NCBI RefSeq assembly: GCF_026262505.1
Contig: NC_067203.1
Location: forward strand, 26,269,411 to 26,333,410
Origin: Trichomonas vaginalis G3
Lineage: Eukaryota > Parabasalia > Trichomonadida > Trichomonadidae
Direction of reading: 5' to 3'
DNA length: 64,000 bases
Of this stretch, positions 35,684 through 48,568 are shown in pieces (position 1 is the first letter of the stretch; every line of letters starts with the position of its first letter). Made by a program: the position numbers and the translations under genes. The notes beneath the pieces were generated by a model. It was given only the letters and a program-made list of their open reading frames with translations. It was not told the DNA's origin and made no database searches.

Positions 35684-36550
35684 TTACGCTGTGAATGTGT
35701 CAACAGCGGTCATGCCTGTATCTGTATCCCATATTTGCCACAACCTTTCTGTATCTGCATTTGTGTATTTCGGTTTCAGCTGATACATTTGATTTGGCGT
35801 GTAATTTGTTCCAGTTAATGGATTAATTGGGAGATCTTCATGCGGTGTGTTATTATTGTACTCCCAAATAAAGGCAGGAATAGCCTGAATGCTTTGGCAG
35901 CGCTCCAATGTCGGCCAGAATCTCTCAATCTTCCCATTTTGGTAGGGAGAATGAGAGTCTGTATGCCGCCATTGGACGCCCCAAAGATCAAGTAGATCTT
36001 GAAAGGCGCCCCTATTTTCTGAACCGTTGTCGGTCCAGAAACAATAAGGGGCGCCAAATTCAATGAAGGCGGAAGCCGCAACGTTCGCTGTCGTCGCTGC
36101 CAGCATATCTGGTATTTGTATACACGCTAGGACTTTGCGGCTAAAATCGTCGATTATGCCATAAATATACTGGCCACGAACACCCCTAAAATAATGAACA
36201 TCTGCGTGCCAGATAAGATTGGGTGAAAGCGCCCAATATCTTACTGCTGTTTCTGGCCCGGCATGCTCTAATCGCGTCTTGGTGAAATGATTTTCTTTGA
36301 AGTATCTGCGTACTTCTCTATAAGATAAATCAATTTGTTGTATCATAAGACGAAATGGTGGAAGTGAACTCAAAATAAGAGTAATTAGGTTATTTTGCCG
36401 ACCAAATATATTTACAAGGCAAAATATCATATTACATGTCAACCTATTATCAGTATGTTTTGATAAAAAAAATTTATCAAATATCATATTAAAATTAACA
36501 TCTATATCTATATCAATATCTACACTATAAATTTTTTTATTCAATATCAT
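35684..36550 (-). CDS. rve-type DDE integrase/transposase, copy C
   Basis: Full-length 288-residue frame from ATG 36550, protein identical to copies A and B, with the D117/D174/E209 triad present. It reads outward from the P2 centre and is paired with the frameshifted copy at 37713-38578. No local promoter motif that I can name. Confidence 0.85.
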   Translation of the reverse strand: MILNKKIYSVDIDIDIDVNFNMIFDKFFLSKHTDNRLTCNMIFCLVNIFGRQNNLITLILSSLPPFRLMIQQIDLSYREVRRYFKENHFTKTRLEHAGPETAVRYWALSPNLIWHADVHYFRGVRGQYIYGIIDDFSRKVLACIQIPDMLAATTANVAASAFIEFGAPYCFWTDNGSENRGAFQDLLDLWGVQWRHTDSHSPYQNGKIERFWPTLERCQSIQAIPAFIWEYNNNTPHEDLPINPLTGTNYTPNQMYQLKPKYTNADTERLWQIWDTDTGMTAVDTFTA

Positions 36551-37712
36551 AGATTTCAAAAATTTATTTCAATTTTAAATTAATTTATGGTTTTCATCAA
36601 AATTGTTTTTTATTAAAAAGCATGTTTCACAATTTTTACGGTTTCTTTCAAAAGTTATAAAAAGAGAGTCAATAAGAAATTTCAACGCTTCAAGAAGGAA
36701 TCAAAGAAATTGACGAAGTTCCAGAATTTTATTCAACAATTCTTAATCAATTAACAAAAACTATACCGAAACTTATCTTACCATCCAAATCAAATCACAT
36801 TACATACGGAATAAACATTTAATCTTTTACCATTAAAATTATATTTATACGTTATTTAATTTTTTTACGTCTAAGTTGAATAGGATAATAGCCGAAGATA
36901 TAAAGTAACTATAGTTTACAAGCTAAGGAACAAATCAGCATTGAAACTAAAAAATAACGTATTTGAATAATTTCGTAAAAAATTAGAATTACTCGATATT
37001 AAGCATATTGCTTTTCTATCATATATGCTTATATTCTACAATAGTGTTACCAAACATCGGGCAACATCATACGTATAATACAACTTTTTCGTACTTCTTT
37101 ATCGAATTTAAATAGAACTAAGTTTTTATTTTAAATAAAAGAGAAATAATTCTAATTTATAATCTCATTATTAATTTATTCTCATTTTAATATTTCATCG
37201 ATTTTTTATTATCGATATTCAATACAAATGAATTCATATTATAATAGTATCTAGTATAACTAGGTATTCTATCACAGTATTTCTTCAATTTATTATAATA
37301 TTTCAGCATTTTTTAGTTTCAATGCTGATTTGTTCCTTAGCTTGTAAACTATAGTTACTTTATATCTTCGGCTATTATCCTATTCAACTTAGACGTAAAA
37401 AAATTAAATAACGTATAAATATAATTTTAATGGTAAAAGATTAAATGTTTATTCCGTATGTAATGTGATTTGATTTGGATGGTAAGATAAGTTTCGGTAT
37501 AGTTTTTGTTAATTGATTAAGAATTGTTGAATAAAATTCTGGAACTTCGTCAATTTCTTTGATTCCTTCTTGAAGCGTTGAAATTTCTTATTGACTCTCT
37601 TTTTATAACTTTTGAAAGAAACCGTAAAAATTGTGAAACATGCTTTTTAATAAAAAACAATTTTGATGAAAACCATAAATTAATTTAAAATTGAAATAAA
37701 TTTTTGAAATCT

Positions 37713-38578
37713 ATGATATTGAATAAAAAAATTTATAGTGTAGATATTGATATAGATATAGATGTTAATTTTAATATGATATTTGATAAATTTTTTTATC
37801 AAAACATACTGATAATAGGTTGACATGTAATATGATATTTTGCCTTGTAAATATATTTGGTCGGCAAAATAACCTAATTACTCTTATTTTGAGTTCACTT
37901 CCACCATTTCGTCTTATGATACAACAAATTGATTTATCTTATAGAGAAGTACGCAGATACTTCAAAGAAAATCATTTCACCAAGACGCGATTAGAGCATG
38001 CCGGGCCAGAAACAGCAGTAAGATATTGGGCGCTTTCACCCAATCTTATCTGGCACGCAGATGTTCATTATTTTAGGGGTGTTCGTGGCCAGTATATTTA
38101 TGGCATAATCGACGATTTTAGCCGCAAAGTCCTAGCGTGTATACAAATACCAGATATGCTGGCAGCGACGACAGCGAACGTTGCGGCTTCCGCCTTCATT
38201 GAATTTGGCGCCCCTTATTGTTTCTGGACCGACAACGGTTCAGAAAATAGGGGCGCCTTTCAAGATCTACTTGATCTTTGGGGCGTCCAATGGCGGCATA
38301 CAGACTCTCATTCTCCCTACCAAAATGGGAAGATTGAGAGATTCTGGCCGACATTGGAGCGCTGCCAAAGCATTCAGGCTATTCCTGCCTTTATTTGGGA
38401 GTACAATAATAACACACCGCATGAAGATCTCCCAATTAATCCATTAACTGGAACAAATTACACGCCAAATCAAATGTATCAGCTGAAACCGAAATACACA
38501 AATGCAGATACAGAAAGGTTGTGGCAAATATGGGATACAGATACAGGCATGACCGCTGTTGACACATTCACAGCGTAA
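37713..38578 (+). pseudogene. rve-type DDE integrase, copy D, N-terminal frameshift
   Basis: Sequence matches copy B except for one T lost from a T8 run near 37790, which breaks the frame at about codon 30. The downstream frame is open from ATG 37832 and still contains the whole core with all three catalytic acids. A shorter, ~248-residue protein could therefore still be made. The same deletion is present in copy F. Confidence 0.8.
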
Positions 38579-38989
38579 TAATAAACATAATTTTTTAATT
38601 TCATTTTTAACAAGTTTTTTTAAATGTATGTAATGAATAATTCATTAGAATATGATAATGCACATTGTAACAGAATAGAACAATCACCAAATTTTTTTTT
38701 GAAATTAAAAAATAAAAGTAAAAAGTATAAAGTAATCTAACCAAAAAAGATATTTAAAAGAATTTTGGAAAAAACAGAATAAGGATAATGATATTATTTT
38801 AGATACACAATCGATGTACTGAAGAATAATCCGGTAAAATGATGATATAAAATTAGATTAGTTTACAAGTAGCTAAAAGAATAAAACTATAATATAAAAT
38901 AAATGAAGTTTAATGAAACAATAAAGGTTAAATAAATAATAAAGATTTTTATTTTATATCAGTATTGAGAAGAAGTAACAGCTGACACT

Positions 38990-40330
38990 TGGTAGACAAC
39001 TTCTTTATGTCTAGAAAATTCTATCTTGCCTTTTATTTTTTTCTCGCTGTGAAACGTATTCGGTCATTTTTTTAAAAATTAATTTTTTGTTAGAGATAAG
39101 AGCTAAAACTCGGTAAACAACTTCTTTATGTCTAGAAAATTCTATCTTGCCTTTTATTTTTTCTCGCTGTGAAACGTATTCGGTCATTTTTTTAAAAATT
39201 AATTTTTTGTTAGAGATAAGAGCTAAAACTCGGTAAACAACTTCTTTATGTCTAGAAAATTCTATCTTGCCTTTTATTTTTTTCTCGCTGTGAAACGTAT
39301 TCGGTCATTTTTTTAAAAATTAATTTTTTGTTAGAGATAAGAGCTAAAACTCGGTAAACAACTTCTTTATGTCTAGAAAATTCTATCTTGCCTTTTATTT
39401 TTTTCTCGCTGTGAAACGTATTCGGTCATTTTTTTAAAAATTAATTTTTTGTTAGAGATAAGAGCTAAAACTCGGTAAACAACTTCTTTATGTCTAGAAA
39501 ATTCTATCTTGCCTTTTATTTTTTTCTCGCTGTGAAACGTATTCGGTCATTTTTTTAAAAATTAATTTTTGTTAGAGATAAGAGCTAAAACTCGGTAAAC
39601 AACTTCTTTATGTCTAGAAAATTCTATCTTGCCTTTTATTTTTTTCTCGCTGTGAAACGTATTCGGTCATTTTTTTAAAAATTAATTTTTTGTTAGAGAT
39701 AAGAGCTAAAACTCGGTAAACAACTTCTTTATGTCTAGAAAATTCTATCTTGCCTTTTATTTTTTTCTCGCTGTGAAACGTATTCGGTCATTTTTTTAAA
39801 AATTAATTTTTTGTTAGAGATAAGAGCTAAAACTCGGTAAACAACTTCTTTATGTCTAGAAAATTCTATCTTGCCTTTTATTTTTTTCTCGCTGTGAAAC
39901 GTATTCGGTCATTTTTTTAAAAAATTAATTTTTTGTTAGAGATAAGAGCTAAAACTCGGTAAACAACTTCTTTATGTCTAGAAAATTCTATCTTGCCTTT
40001 TATTTTTTTCTCGCTGTGAAACGTATTCGGTCATTTTTTTTAAAAATTAATTTTTTGTTAGAGATAAGAGCTAAAACTCGGTAAACAACTTCTTTATGTC
40101 TAGAAAATTCTATCTTGCCTTTTATTTTTTTCTCGCTGTGAAACGTATTCGGTCATTTTTTTAAAAAATTATTTTTTGTTAGAGATAAGAGCTAAAACTC
40201 GGTAAACAACTTCTTTATGTCTAGAAAATTCTATCTTGCCTTTTATTTTTTTCTCGCTGTGAAACGTATTCGGTCATTTTTTTAAAAATTAATTTTTTGT
40301 TAGAGATAAGAGCTAAAACTTTGCAGACAA
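38990..40330. repeat. ~121-bp VNTR, P2 right arm (11 copies)
   Basis: Eleven copies by counting CTCGCTGTG. Single-base differences in A/T runs mark individual units. Confidence 0.9.
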
Positions 40331-41325
40331 CTCCCCATGTCTAGCAAATTTAACATTCGTCTCCCATTTTTATATATTTGGTTTAGAATGTTCGAAAATG
40401 CGTAATATGGTCATTAATATTAATTAAAAAGAACCTTGAATTAATTCAATCTGATCTCACAAAATATTTTAAATTACAAACTTTGTAGTTTGAATAGATA
40501 ATTAGTATTAAACTCAAATAACTAGTTTATTTTTGAATAAAAATTATTTGAATTCATTCAATTTTGTGAATTTCCCTTCAAAAATCAAGTTTAAATATCT
40601 TATTTGCCATATAATTATAAATACAATGAAACATATTCGAAATTGAAAAGAATGACTTTTTCTGTTCTTTCAATCATTCAATTTGAATTTTGCAATATTG
40701 GATTTCTCATTAAATAGCTATTAAAAACAACAAGCAATTTAACTTACATTCAAATTTATTTGTGTTATATTCAATCTTCTCAAAACTTATAATTTTCGGC
40801 TATAGCATGAGTATATGCTATATAATATAATAAACCTATAATAGTATCATTCTTTCAATTATTTGAAGAGAAAACCGAAAAAATCTATTTTCGGTCTATA
40901 ACAAGGTTTATCCTTCGCTTTTAAGATCATTGAATTTGATTTTTATAATAAAATAGTTATATATTAGAAAATAATATGAGTTTATGTGATATTATTTTTC
41001 AGAAGATTTTGTGTTCTTATTCAAAATTTTATTTTTTTTATTCAAAAGAATCCTTACAAAATATACATTTACTTTAATTAATATTTAAAAACGTGCTCTA
41101 TCAAAAGTTCCAAAAAATTCAATATTTTAGCTTTTCTGAGGTGTCACTTTTGATGAATTTCTGTTTACAACAGTTTCATTCAGATTTTTTTCGTGAACCG
41201 AAATGACACGATGACGAAACCACTATACTTAGATTTGGTGACTACCTTATATAAAAACGATATGTGGTGTTTGGCCGGACGATAACCTCAAAAGATATGA
41301 ATTGTGCACAGGTTCGATTGTTCCG

Positions 41326-42097
41326 TACCGAAATGCATCACTAGAAAAGTGACAAAAAGTGACACTTACTCTTATTTTGTGCGGCAATTTTTCTAAGTTA
41401 TTTTGTTAAGCTAAATATGTTATATATCAAATCAGCTTTATAAATATTATAGAAAAGTTTATTTTTATTTTTATTTTTAATTATTATTATTATTATTTTT
41501 TAAATTAAAAGAAAACATTTAGAATATATATGGATATATTTAAATTAATTAAAAATAAAATTGAATATATTGAAGTTTGAGTTTATAGGTATACAAATTT
41601 TAGAGGCATTTTGGCTGAGAACTATGGTCTGCGAGGTACATAGATAGAATCAGTACCTCGCAGACTATAGTTCTCTATATGGCGCCGAAAATTTTTGGTG
41701 AAATGTCGTCGCATTTCACCAAAAATTTTTCGGCGCCATAGGAAGAATTGGAGGGTGTGAGATACTATTACATGCTATAGTACTCACACCCTCCAATTCT
41801 TAGCCAAAACGGCTAAAAAATTGCTCACAATTTCAACAATTGTGAGCAATTTTCAGCCATTTTGGCTGAGAACTATGGTCTGCGAGGTACATGGATAGAA
41901 TCAGTACCTCGCAGACTATAGTTCTCTATATGGCGCCCAAAAAAAAATTTATGATTGTTTTTTATCAAATCTTATCCATATTATTCTATTAATGTTAATT
42001 ATATTTTATCAATTATATTTTTTTAAATAATAAACACAAAATCCACTAATTTAAAATTGGCGCCAAATGTCACTTTTGCTAGTGATGCATTTCGGTA
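41326..42097. mobile_element. TA-flanked MITE carrying a stem-loop array (S2)
   Basis: Second copy of the element at 30792-31561, with the same ends and TA flanks. A few single-base indels in A/T runs. Confidence 0.7.
41606..41938. repeat. stem-loop array, five hairpins (S2-1)
   Basis: Copy of 31071-31402: H1-H2-H3-H4-H1 and half H2. Confidence 0.85.
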
Positions 42098-42302
42098 TGA
42101 TATAGTGACAACTTTACGTGTCAGATTTTATGAAAATAAGGTATTTATCACAAATATATAATCAATATAATTATATTATAGAAGGCTATTTAATAAATCT
42201 ATATTTATTATAAAATGATATTTAAAAAAATATGTATAATTATTGAATTAATTTTTGATAAGGAGTCAAAAAATTTTTGACAAAATTGAAATATATTTAA
42301 GC

Positions 42303-42499
42303 TAAGAATTGGTGGTGTGAGATACTATTTCATGCAATAGTACTCACACCCTTCAATTCTTCCTATGGCGTCGAGAAAATTTTGGTGAAATGCGACGACA
42401 TTTCGCCAAAATTTCTCGACGCCATATAGAGAACTATAGTCTGCGAGGTACTGATTCTATCTATGTACCTCGCAGGCTATAGTCCCCAGCCAAAATGGT
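42303..42499. repeat. stem-loop array, three hairpins (S2-2)
   Basis: Copy of 31766-31962: H3-H2-H1 and half H4. Confidence 0.8.
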
Positions 42500-42942
42500 T
42501 AAAAATTGTTGTGCATGAAAAATAGCATGACTTCACTTCTGATAAAAAGTGACAGTATTTGACAGTGTTTGACATCTATTTGTCATATTTGAAAAATGGA
42601 GAATAATGATGTAAGGTATACACTAATTAAAATTATTTGAGATGAAAATTTGAAGTGAAAATAAAATTTTATTTTTTTTTAAAAAAAATCATTAATATGT
42701 GATGTTTTAAATTTGTTATTATTAATTAATATCTGAAACTATTGAATTATAACAGTTTATATGTTCTCAATTTAAAAAAAATTGTGAAGAATTTATATTT
42801 TTGGAGAAGGGTGTTTAACATTTGTGAGTGAGAATGCAAGTAGAAGTTTGGTGTTTTAAGGCTAAGTTAATATAGATTTGCTATTGCTATATATGTGAAT
42901 ATGTTGTGTTATAATACAAGATATAAAATATATTATTAAAAT

Positions 42943-43140
42943 TTTCGACGCCATATAGAGAACTAAGTCTGCGAGGTACTGATTCTATTTATGTGCCTCG
43001 CAGACCGTAGTTCTCAGCCAAAATGGCTAAAAAATGGGTGCAATGTAAAAAATTGCACCCAATTTTTAGCCATTTTGGCTAGGAATTGGAGGGTGTGAGT
43101 ACTATCGTTTGTAATAGTTTCTCACACCCTCTAATTCTTC
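42943..43140. repeat. stem-loop array, H1-H4-H3 (S2-3)
   Basis: Copy of 32408-32605, with one base missing from the left H1 stem (GAACTAAGTCTGCG). Confidence 0.8.
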
Positions 43141-43909
43141 GTATATACACATTATAAAATCATTCAAAACGATACACATATTTTCTAAAAAACAATCCGA
43201 AAATTTTATTATGATAATTTATTAAACTTTAATCTAATTCTTAAACCAATTGAATATATCGAATAACACAATTAATTGAATACATCTTTTGAAATTGAAA
43301 AGAAAAATTAATAAAAATAAAAAACTGAACTTTATTAAATAAAGAAAAGGTATGAAAAGAAGTTTGAAAACAATAAAAAAATAATGTGATTGTTGATAAA
43401 CGATTTTTATTTCGACAATTATTAGAAAGGATTATGATAGAGTTTGTAAAATATGTTCGATCTGTGTATGTCAAATCGTGCCAAGTTAAGTATACTAGGG
43501 ACACAAATTGAGACGAGAAAAGCAAATTGAGAGGAAAAAACCGTTCAAAATGTTGTAAACTTTTGAATTTTAGCCCAAAAATCGCGTTCTTATTTTTGAC
43601 CTATTCAATTAATAATTTTAGTTTAAATAAAAAATAATTGTTTAGTCTAACGACGACATTCTTTTGGAATAGGAAACAAGATGATTTAAAGGTGCACCCG
43701 TATATACGTTTATTTGAGAGGAGGAGGATTACCCTCTCAATTTTGAGGGATTCGTTAGTTTATTTTCTCGATGAATATGCAATAAAATTTGATTTTTACC
43801 TTATCAATATACTTCATATAATATACACATGTTCATGTAAAAACTTTTTTCCAAAATCCTCAGGAATTAAGGGATTTTTGAATTTTAATAGGGTTGCTAG
43901 ATTCCCGAC

Positions 43910-45506
43910 TATAGATCCAAGGTGATGTGATTTTTGCATCCCTGGGATGGACGATACACCCAAAGTGTCACCTTTTTTGGGATAACATGAATTTTAAATA
44001 TCATGAGAGTTCTGCAAACCATATGCACAATATCTATTCAGCCTGACTTCTTGTATATATGAGTTAGACTTCTTAAATATTGTGCTTGGGGCGATATAAG
44101 TATTTCCGAGATTACCATCGTGCTCTATAGTATGCTACTTCTCCCTGGTTCTAGCTCAGTTCCAAGGATATTGGCGTTCAAGGATTTGGCAAGGTCCTTC
44201 CGAAGTCTCTCATTCGATGAGAGATTTCGGAAAAATCTTGCCTTAAAGTACTCCAACTCTTGTTCTTTTGTTCCTAAATAGTGAGAAAAGTTATTTGACT
44301 ACTTAAGGTAGAGATTATCCGAGGTCCCTCATTTGATGAGAGGCCTCGGATAATCTCTGCTTTAAAATTGTACACTTGTAGTCCATGAGAGTGTAAGTAT
44401 ACATTGATAGGACAGCTTTCTTCTGAAGTCTTAGATTTGATGAGAACCTCAGAAGAAAACTGTCATATTTTATAGTAAAAGGAGTTTCAGGAGCTCCAAA
44501 GCTCCCTTTCGTAAGGATTAGGAGCTTTGGAGCTCCTGGTTCGTAGATGTGTTTCGCATCTTTCATCAGCAAAGGACATTTACCATCTGGGACTCTGTTG
44601 ATGGAGACTCAGGAGCTCCAAAGCTCCCTTTAGTAAGGATTAGAAGCTTTGAAGCTCCTGGTTCGTAGACGTGTTTCGCATCTTTCATCAGAAGAGGCCC
44701 AAATGGTAAATAGCCTCTGCTGATGAGCTTCAGGAGCTCCAAGACTCCCTCTCGTAACGATTAGGAGCTTTGTAGCTCCTGAAGGTAAGGTAGGATTGCT
44801 CTGATCTCTAATCAGTAGATGCCATGCCTCATTATGAACTCTACTGACAAGAGATCAAGAGCTCCAAGGACTCCTTTTTTAGTTAGTGGCGTTCTCACCA
44901 TTTAGTAGGATTGCTGATCCTACTAATGAAGTGATCACTTAGTATACGTTTTGAATAAATTGAATTTTTTTTAGAATTTAGTATTTTTATAGACATCACA
45001 TGTATATTATAAATACATAAATATATTCTTTAATTCAAAAAATTCAATTCGGTTTTGGGATGGGCATCCCAGCCCCAAGTATTCAATTTTATTCAATTTT
45101 TAAAGAATTTTGGGTTGGGATGCCCAGACCAAAACAAGCTTTATATTTTGATGTGTAGATACGTATGTGTGCATCATTGTTGTGTTATATATTATGTTTT
45201 TAATGAAAAAAAATCTGATTCAAAAAAAATTATCACTAATTAGTTGATAATATAAAGAAAAAATAGATAAATTGTATGTTTTGAGAGTATTTATCCACAT
45301 TCACTCATATGAATTTCATTAAATAGTGTCTTTTTACTCCCAAATTTATTTTGAATTATTGAAATCAAAGAAAAAAAAACAGAAAAATTTCTCGAAATTT
45401 TTATTTTCAAAAAAAATTTGGATTTTATATTGAAAACTGACACTGGGAGGACGATAGGGCTGGGATTGGAGATACCCCGCTCACTTGGGAAAAATACGGA
45501 TCTATA
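43910..45506. mobile_element. non-autonomous DNA transposon with 8-bp target duplication
   Basis: 1597 bp starting TATAGATCC and ending GGATCTATA, flanked on both sides by TTCCCGAC (43902-43909 and 45507-45514). The empty site in S1 (near 33370) has TTCCCGAC once. An 8-bp duplication is usual for hAT and P superfamilies, but the termini are not diagnostic. No transposase frame. The centre (about 44200-44880) holds hairpins, such as AGGAGCTCCAAAGCTCC with GGAGCTTTGGAGCTCC, and CTCATTCGATGAG-type stems, repeated several times. Confidence 0.85.
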
Positions 45507-46794
45507 TTCCCGACGATAGGTGTCTTGGAAGATTTGCCTGGTGTCATCATAGTGTCTTTAAATCAAAAATTTTATTTTCGAGTTAGTTTTATCGATTTTT
45601 CAATAAAAAACATTTCTAAAACAAGAAAATAAAACGATAAAATATTTATATTTTATATAAGGATCTTATATATTTAAAATAAATATCATTTTATTTTTTT
45701 CATTGGTGTCTGTCAAACCATAATACACTATTCAAAAATTCAATGTGTCTTGCGGCTTCAAAAGACACCTTCAAATTGAATGATAGCACAGACACTATTG
45801 AGTTTTACCCATTTTATTTAGTTTTTACCCTTTTTATTTTTAAGAATTAATGAATAAAACAGCCGTTTTGCTATAACCTCAATCACTTTTATTTATTATT
45901 TTAAATATTATTTAATTTTATTATTTGAATAGGCAAACTTATATTTGAGAAGCTCAATTTGAGACCACTTAATACATTGAAATATCATAAATATTGAAAT
46001 ATTAAAAAGTGTATTTCAAAATATTGAAATTATAAAAATTTATAATACTGAAATTGAGACAAATTAATAAATTCAATGTTTTTTTTGAAATAACTCTCAA
46101 ATATTATTTTTTTGTTTATTTAATGATGAATAAATATGATTGCTTTAGTCAATCATAAAAACTAATTCAAGTTTAAAATAATGAAAGGATAATTTAATCG
46201 TTTTTAAAATACAATTATTTTTTTGTTATAGACGAAAATAGTTTTTTCGGTTTTCTCTTCAAATAATTGAAAGAATGATACTATTATAGGTTTATTATAT
46301 TATATAGCATATACTCATGCTATAGCCGAAAATTAAGTTTTGAGAAAATTGAAATACACAAATAAATTTGAATGTAAGTTAAATTGCTTGTTGTTTTTAA
46401 TAGCTATTTAATGAGAAATCCAATATTGCAAAATTCAAATTGAATGATTGAAAGAACAGAAAAGTCATTCTTTTCAATTTCGAATATGTTTCATTGTATT
46501 TATAATTATATGGCAAATAAGATATTTAAACTTGATTTTTTGAAGGGAAATCACAAAATTGAATGAATTCAAATAATTTTTATTCAAAAATAAACTAGTT
46601 ATTTGAGTTTAATACTAATTATCTATTCAAACTACAAAGTTTGTAATTTTAAAATATTTTGTGAGATCAGATTGAATTAATTCAAGGTTCTTTTTAATTA
46701 ATATTAATGACCATATTACGCATTTTCGAACATTCTAAACAAATAAACCAAATATATAAAATGGGAGACGAATGTTAAATTTGCTAGACATGGG

Positions 46795-47290
46795 GAGTTG
46801 TCTGCAAAGTTTTAGCTCTTATCTCTAACAAAAATTAATTTTTAAAAAAATGACGAATACGTTTCACAGCGAGAAAAAAATAAAAGGCAAGATAGAATTT
46901 TCTAGACATAAAGAAGTTGTTTACCGAGTTTTAGCTCTTATCTCTAACAAAAAATTAATTTTTAAAAAAATGACCGAATACGTTTCACAGCGAGAAAAAA
47001 ATAAAAGGCAAGATAGAATTTTCTAGACATAAAGAAGTTGTTTACCGAGTTTTAGCTCTTATCTCTAACAAAAAATTAATTTTTAAAAAAATGACCGAAT
47101 ACGTTTCACAGCGAGAAAAAAATAAAAGGCAAGATAGAATTTTCTAGACATAAAGAAGTTGTTTACCGAGTTTTAGCTCTTATCTCTAACAAAAAATTAA
47201 TTTTTAAAAAAATGACCGAATACGTTTCACAGCGAGAAAAAAATAAAAGGCAAGATAGAATTTTCTAGACATAAAGAAGTTGTCTACCAA
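46795..47290. repeat. ~120-bp VNTR, P3 left arm (4 copies)
   Basis: Four copies by counting CACAGCGA, one fewer than in P1 and P2. Confidence 0.88.
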
Positions 47291-47701
47291 GTGTCAGCTG
47301 TTACTTCTTCTCAATACTGATATAAAATAAAAATCTTTATTATTTATTTAACCTTTATTGTTTCATTAAACTTCATTTATTTTATATTATAGTTTTATTC
47401 TTTTAGCTACTTGTAAACTAATCTAATTTTATATCATCATTTTACCGGATTATTCTTCAGTACATCGATTGTGTATCTAAAATAATATCATTATCCTTAT
47501 TCTGTTTTTTCCAAAATTCTTTTAAATATCTTTTTTGGTTAGATTACTTTATACTTTTTACTTTTTTTTTTTAATTTCAAAAAAAAAATTTGGTGATTGT
47601 TCTATTCTGTTACAATGTGCATTATCATATTCTAATGAATTATTCATTACATACATTTAAAAAAACTTGTTAAAAATGAAATTAAAAAATTATGTTTATT
47701 A

Positions 47702-48568
47702 TTACGCTGTGAATGTGTCAACAGCGGTCATGCCTGTATCTGTATCCCATATTTGCCACAACCTTTCTGTATCTGCATTTGTGTATTTCGGTTTCAGCTG
47801 ATACATTTGATTTGGCGTGTAATTTGTTCCAGTTAATGGATTAATTGGGAGATCTTCATGCGGTGTGTTATTATTGTACTCCCAAATAAAGGCAGGAATA
47901 GCCTGAATGCTTTGGCAGCGCTCCAATGTCGGCCAGAATCTCTCAATCTTCCCATTTTGGTAGGGAGAATGAGAGTCTGTATGCCGCCATTGGACGCCCC
48001 AAAGATCAAGTAGATCTTGAAAGGCGCCCCTATTTTCTGAACCGTTGTCGGTCCAGAAACAATAAGGGGCGCCAAATTCAATGAAGGCGGAAGCCGCAAC
48101 GTTCGCTGTCGTCGCTGCCAGCATATCTGGTATTTGTATACACGCTAGGACTTTGCGGCTAAAATCGTCGATTATGCCATAAATATACTGGCCACGAACA
48201 CCCCTAAAATAATGAACATCTGCGTGCCAGATAAGATTGGGTGAAAGCGCCCAATATCTTACTGCTGTTTCTGGCCCGGCATGCTCTAATCGCGTCTTGG
48301 TGAAATGATTTTCTTTGAAGTATCTGCGTACTTCTCTATAAGATAAATCAATTTGTTGTATCATAAGACGAAATGGTGGAAGTGAACTCAAAATAAGAGT
48401 AATTAGGTTATTTTGCCGACCAAATATATTTACAAGGCAAAATATCATATTACATGTCAACCTATTATCAGTATGTTTTGATAAAAAAAATTTATCAAAT
48501 ATCATATTAAAATTAACATCTATATCTATATCAATATCTACACTATAAATTTTTTTATTCAATATCAT
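47702..48568 (-). CDS. rve-type DDE integrase/transposase, copy E
   Basis: Full-length frame from ATG 48568, protein identical to copies A-C, catalytic triad complete. Paired with copy F across the P3 centre. Confidence 0.85.
   Translation of the reverse strand: MILNKKIYSVDIDIDIDVNFNMIFDKFFLSKHTDNRLTCNMIFCLVNIFGRQNNLITLILSSLPPFRLMIQQIDLSYREVRRYFKENHFTKTRLEHAGPETAVRYWALSPNLIWHADVHYFRGVRGQYIYGIIDDFSRKVLACIQIPDMLAATTANVAASAFIEFGAPYCFWTDNGSENRGAFQDLLDLWGVQWRHTDSHSPYQNGKIERFWPTLERCQSIQAIPAFIWEYNNNTPHEDLPINPLTGTNYTPNQMYQLKPKYTNADTERLWQIWDTDTGMTAVDTFTA

Larger units (their letters stand above)
34086..40902. mobile_element. giant palindromic paired-integrase element, copy P2
   Basis: Same termini and internal order as P1, starting GTTATAGACCGAAAATAG and ending CGGTCTATAAC. 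About 120 bp longer than P1, owing to one extra VNTR unit in the right arm. The left flank (AATTATTTTTT) and right flank (AAGGTTTATCC) show no target duplication, and the foldback element at P1's left border is absent. Confidence 0.85.
40903..46224. other. spacer S2, with a 1.6-kb transposon insertion
   Basis: Near-identical to S1 except for the insertion at 43910-45506 and its duplicated target. From 45507 to 46224 it continues as S1 does from about 33377. No genes seen outside the insertion; frames at 43241-43525 and 43638-43925 mirror the chance frames of S1. Confidence 0.8.

Noticed and set aside
44315-44572. 85-codon ORF in the 8-bp-TSD element
   Set aside because: Lies within repeated hairpins; no transposase motifs.
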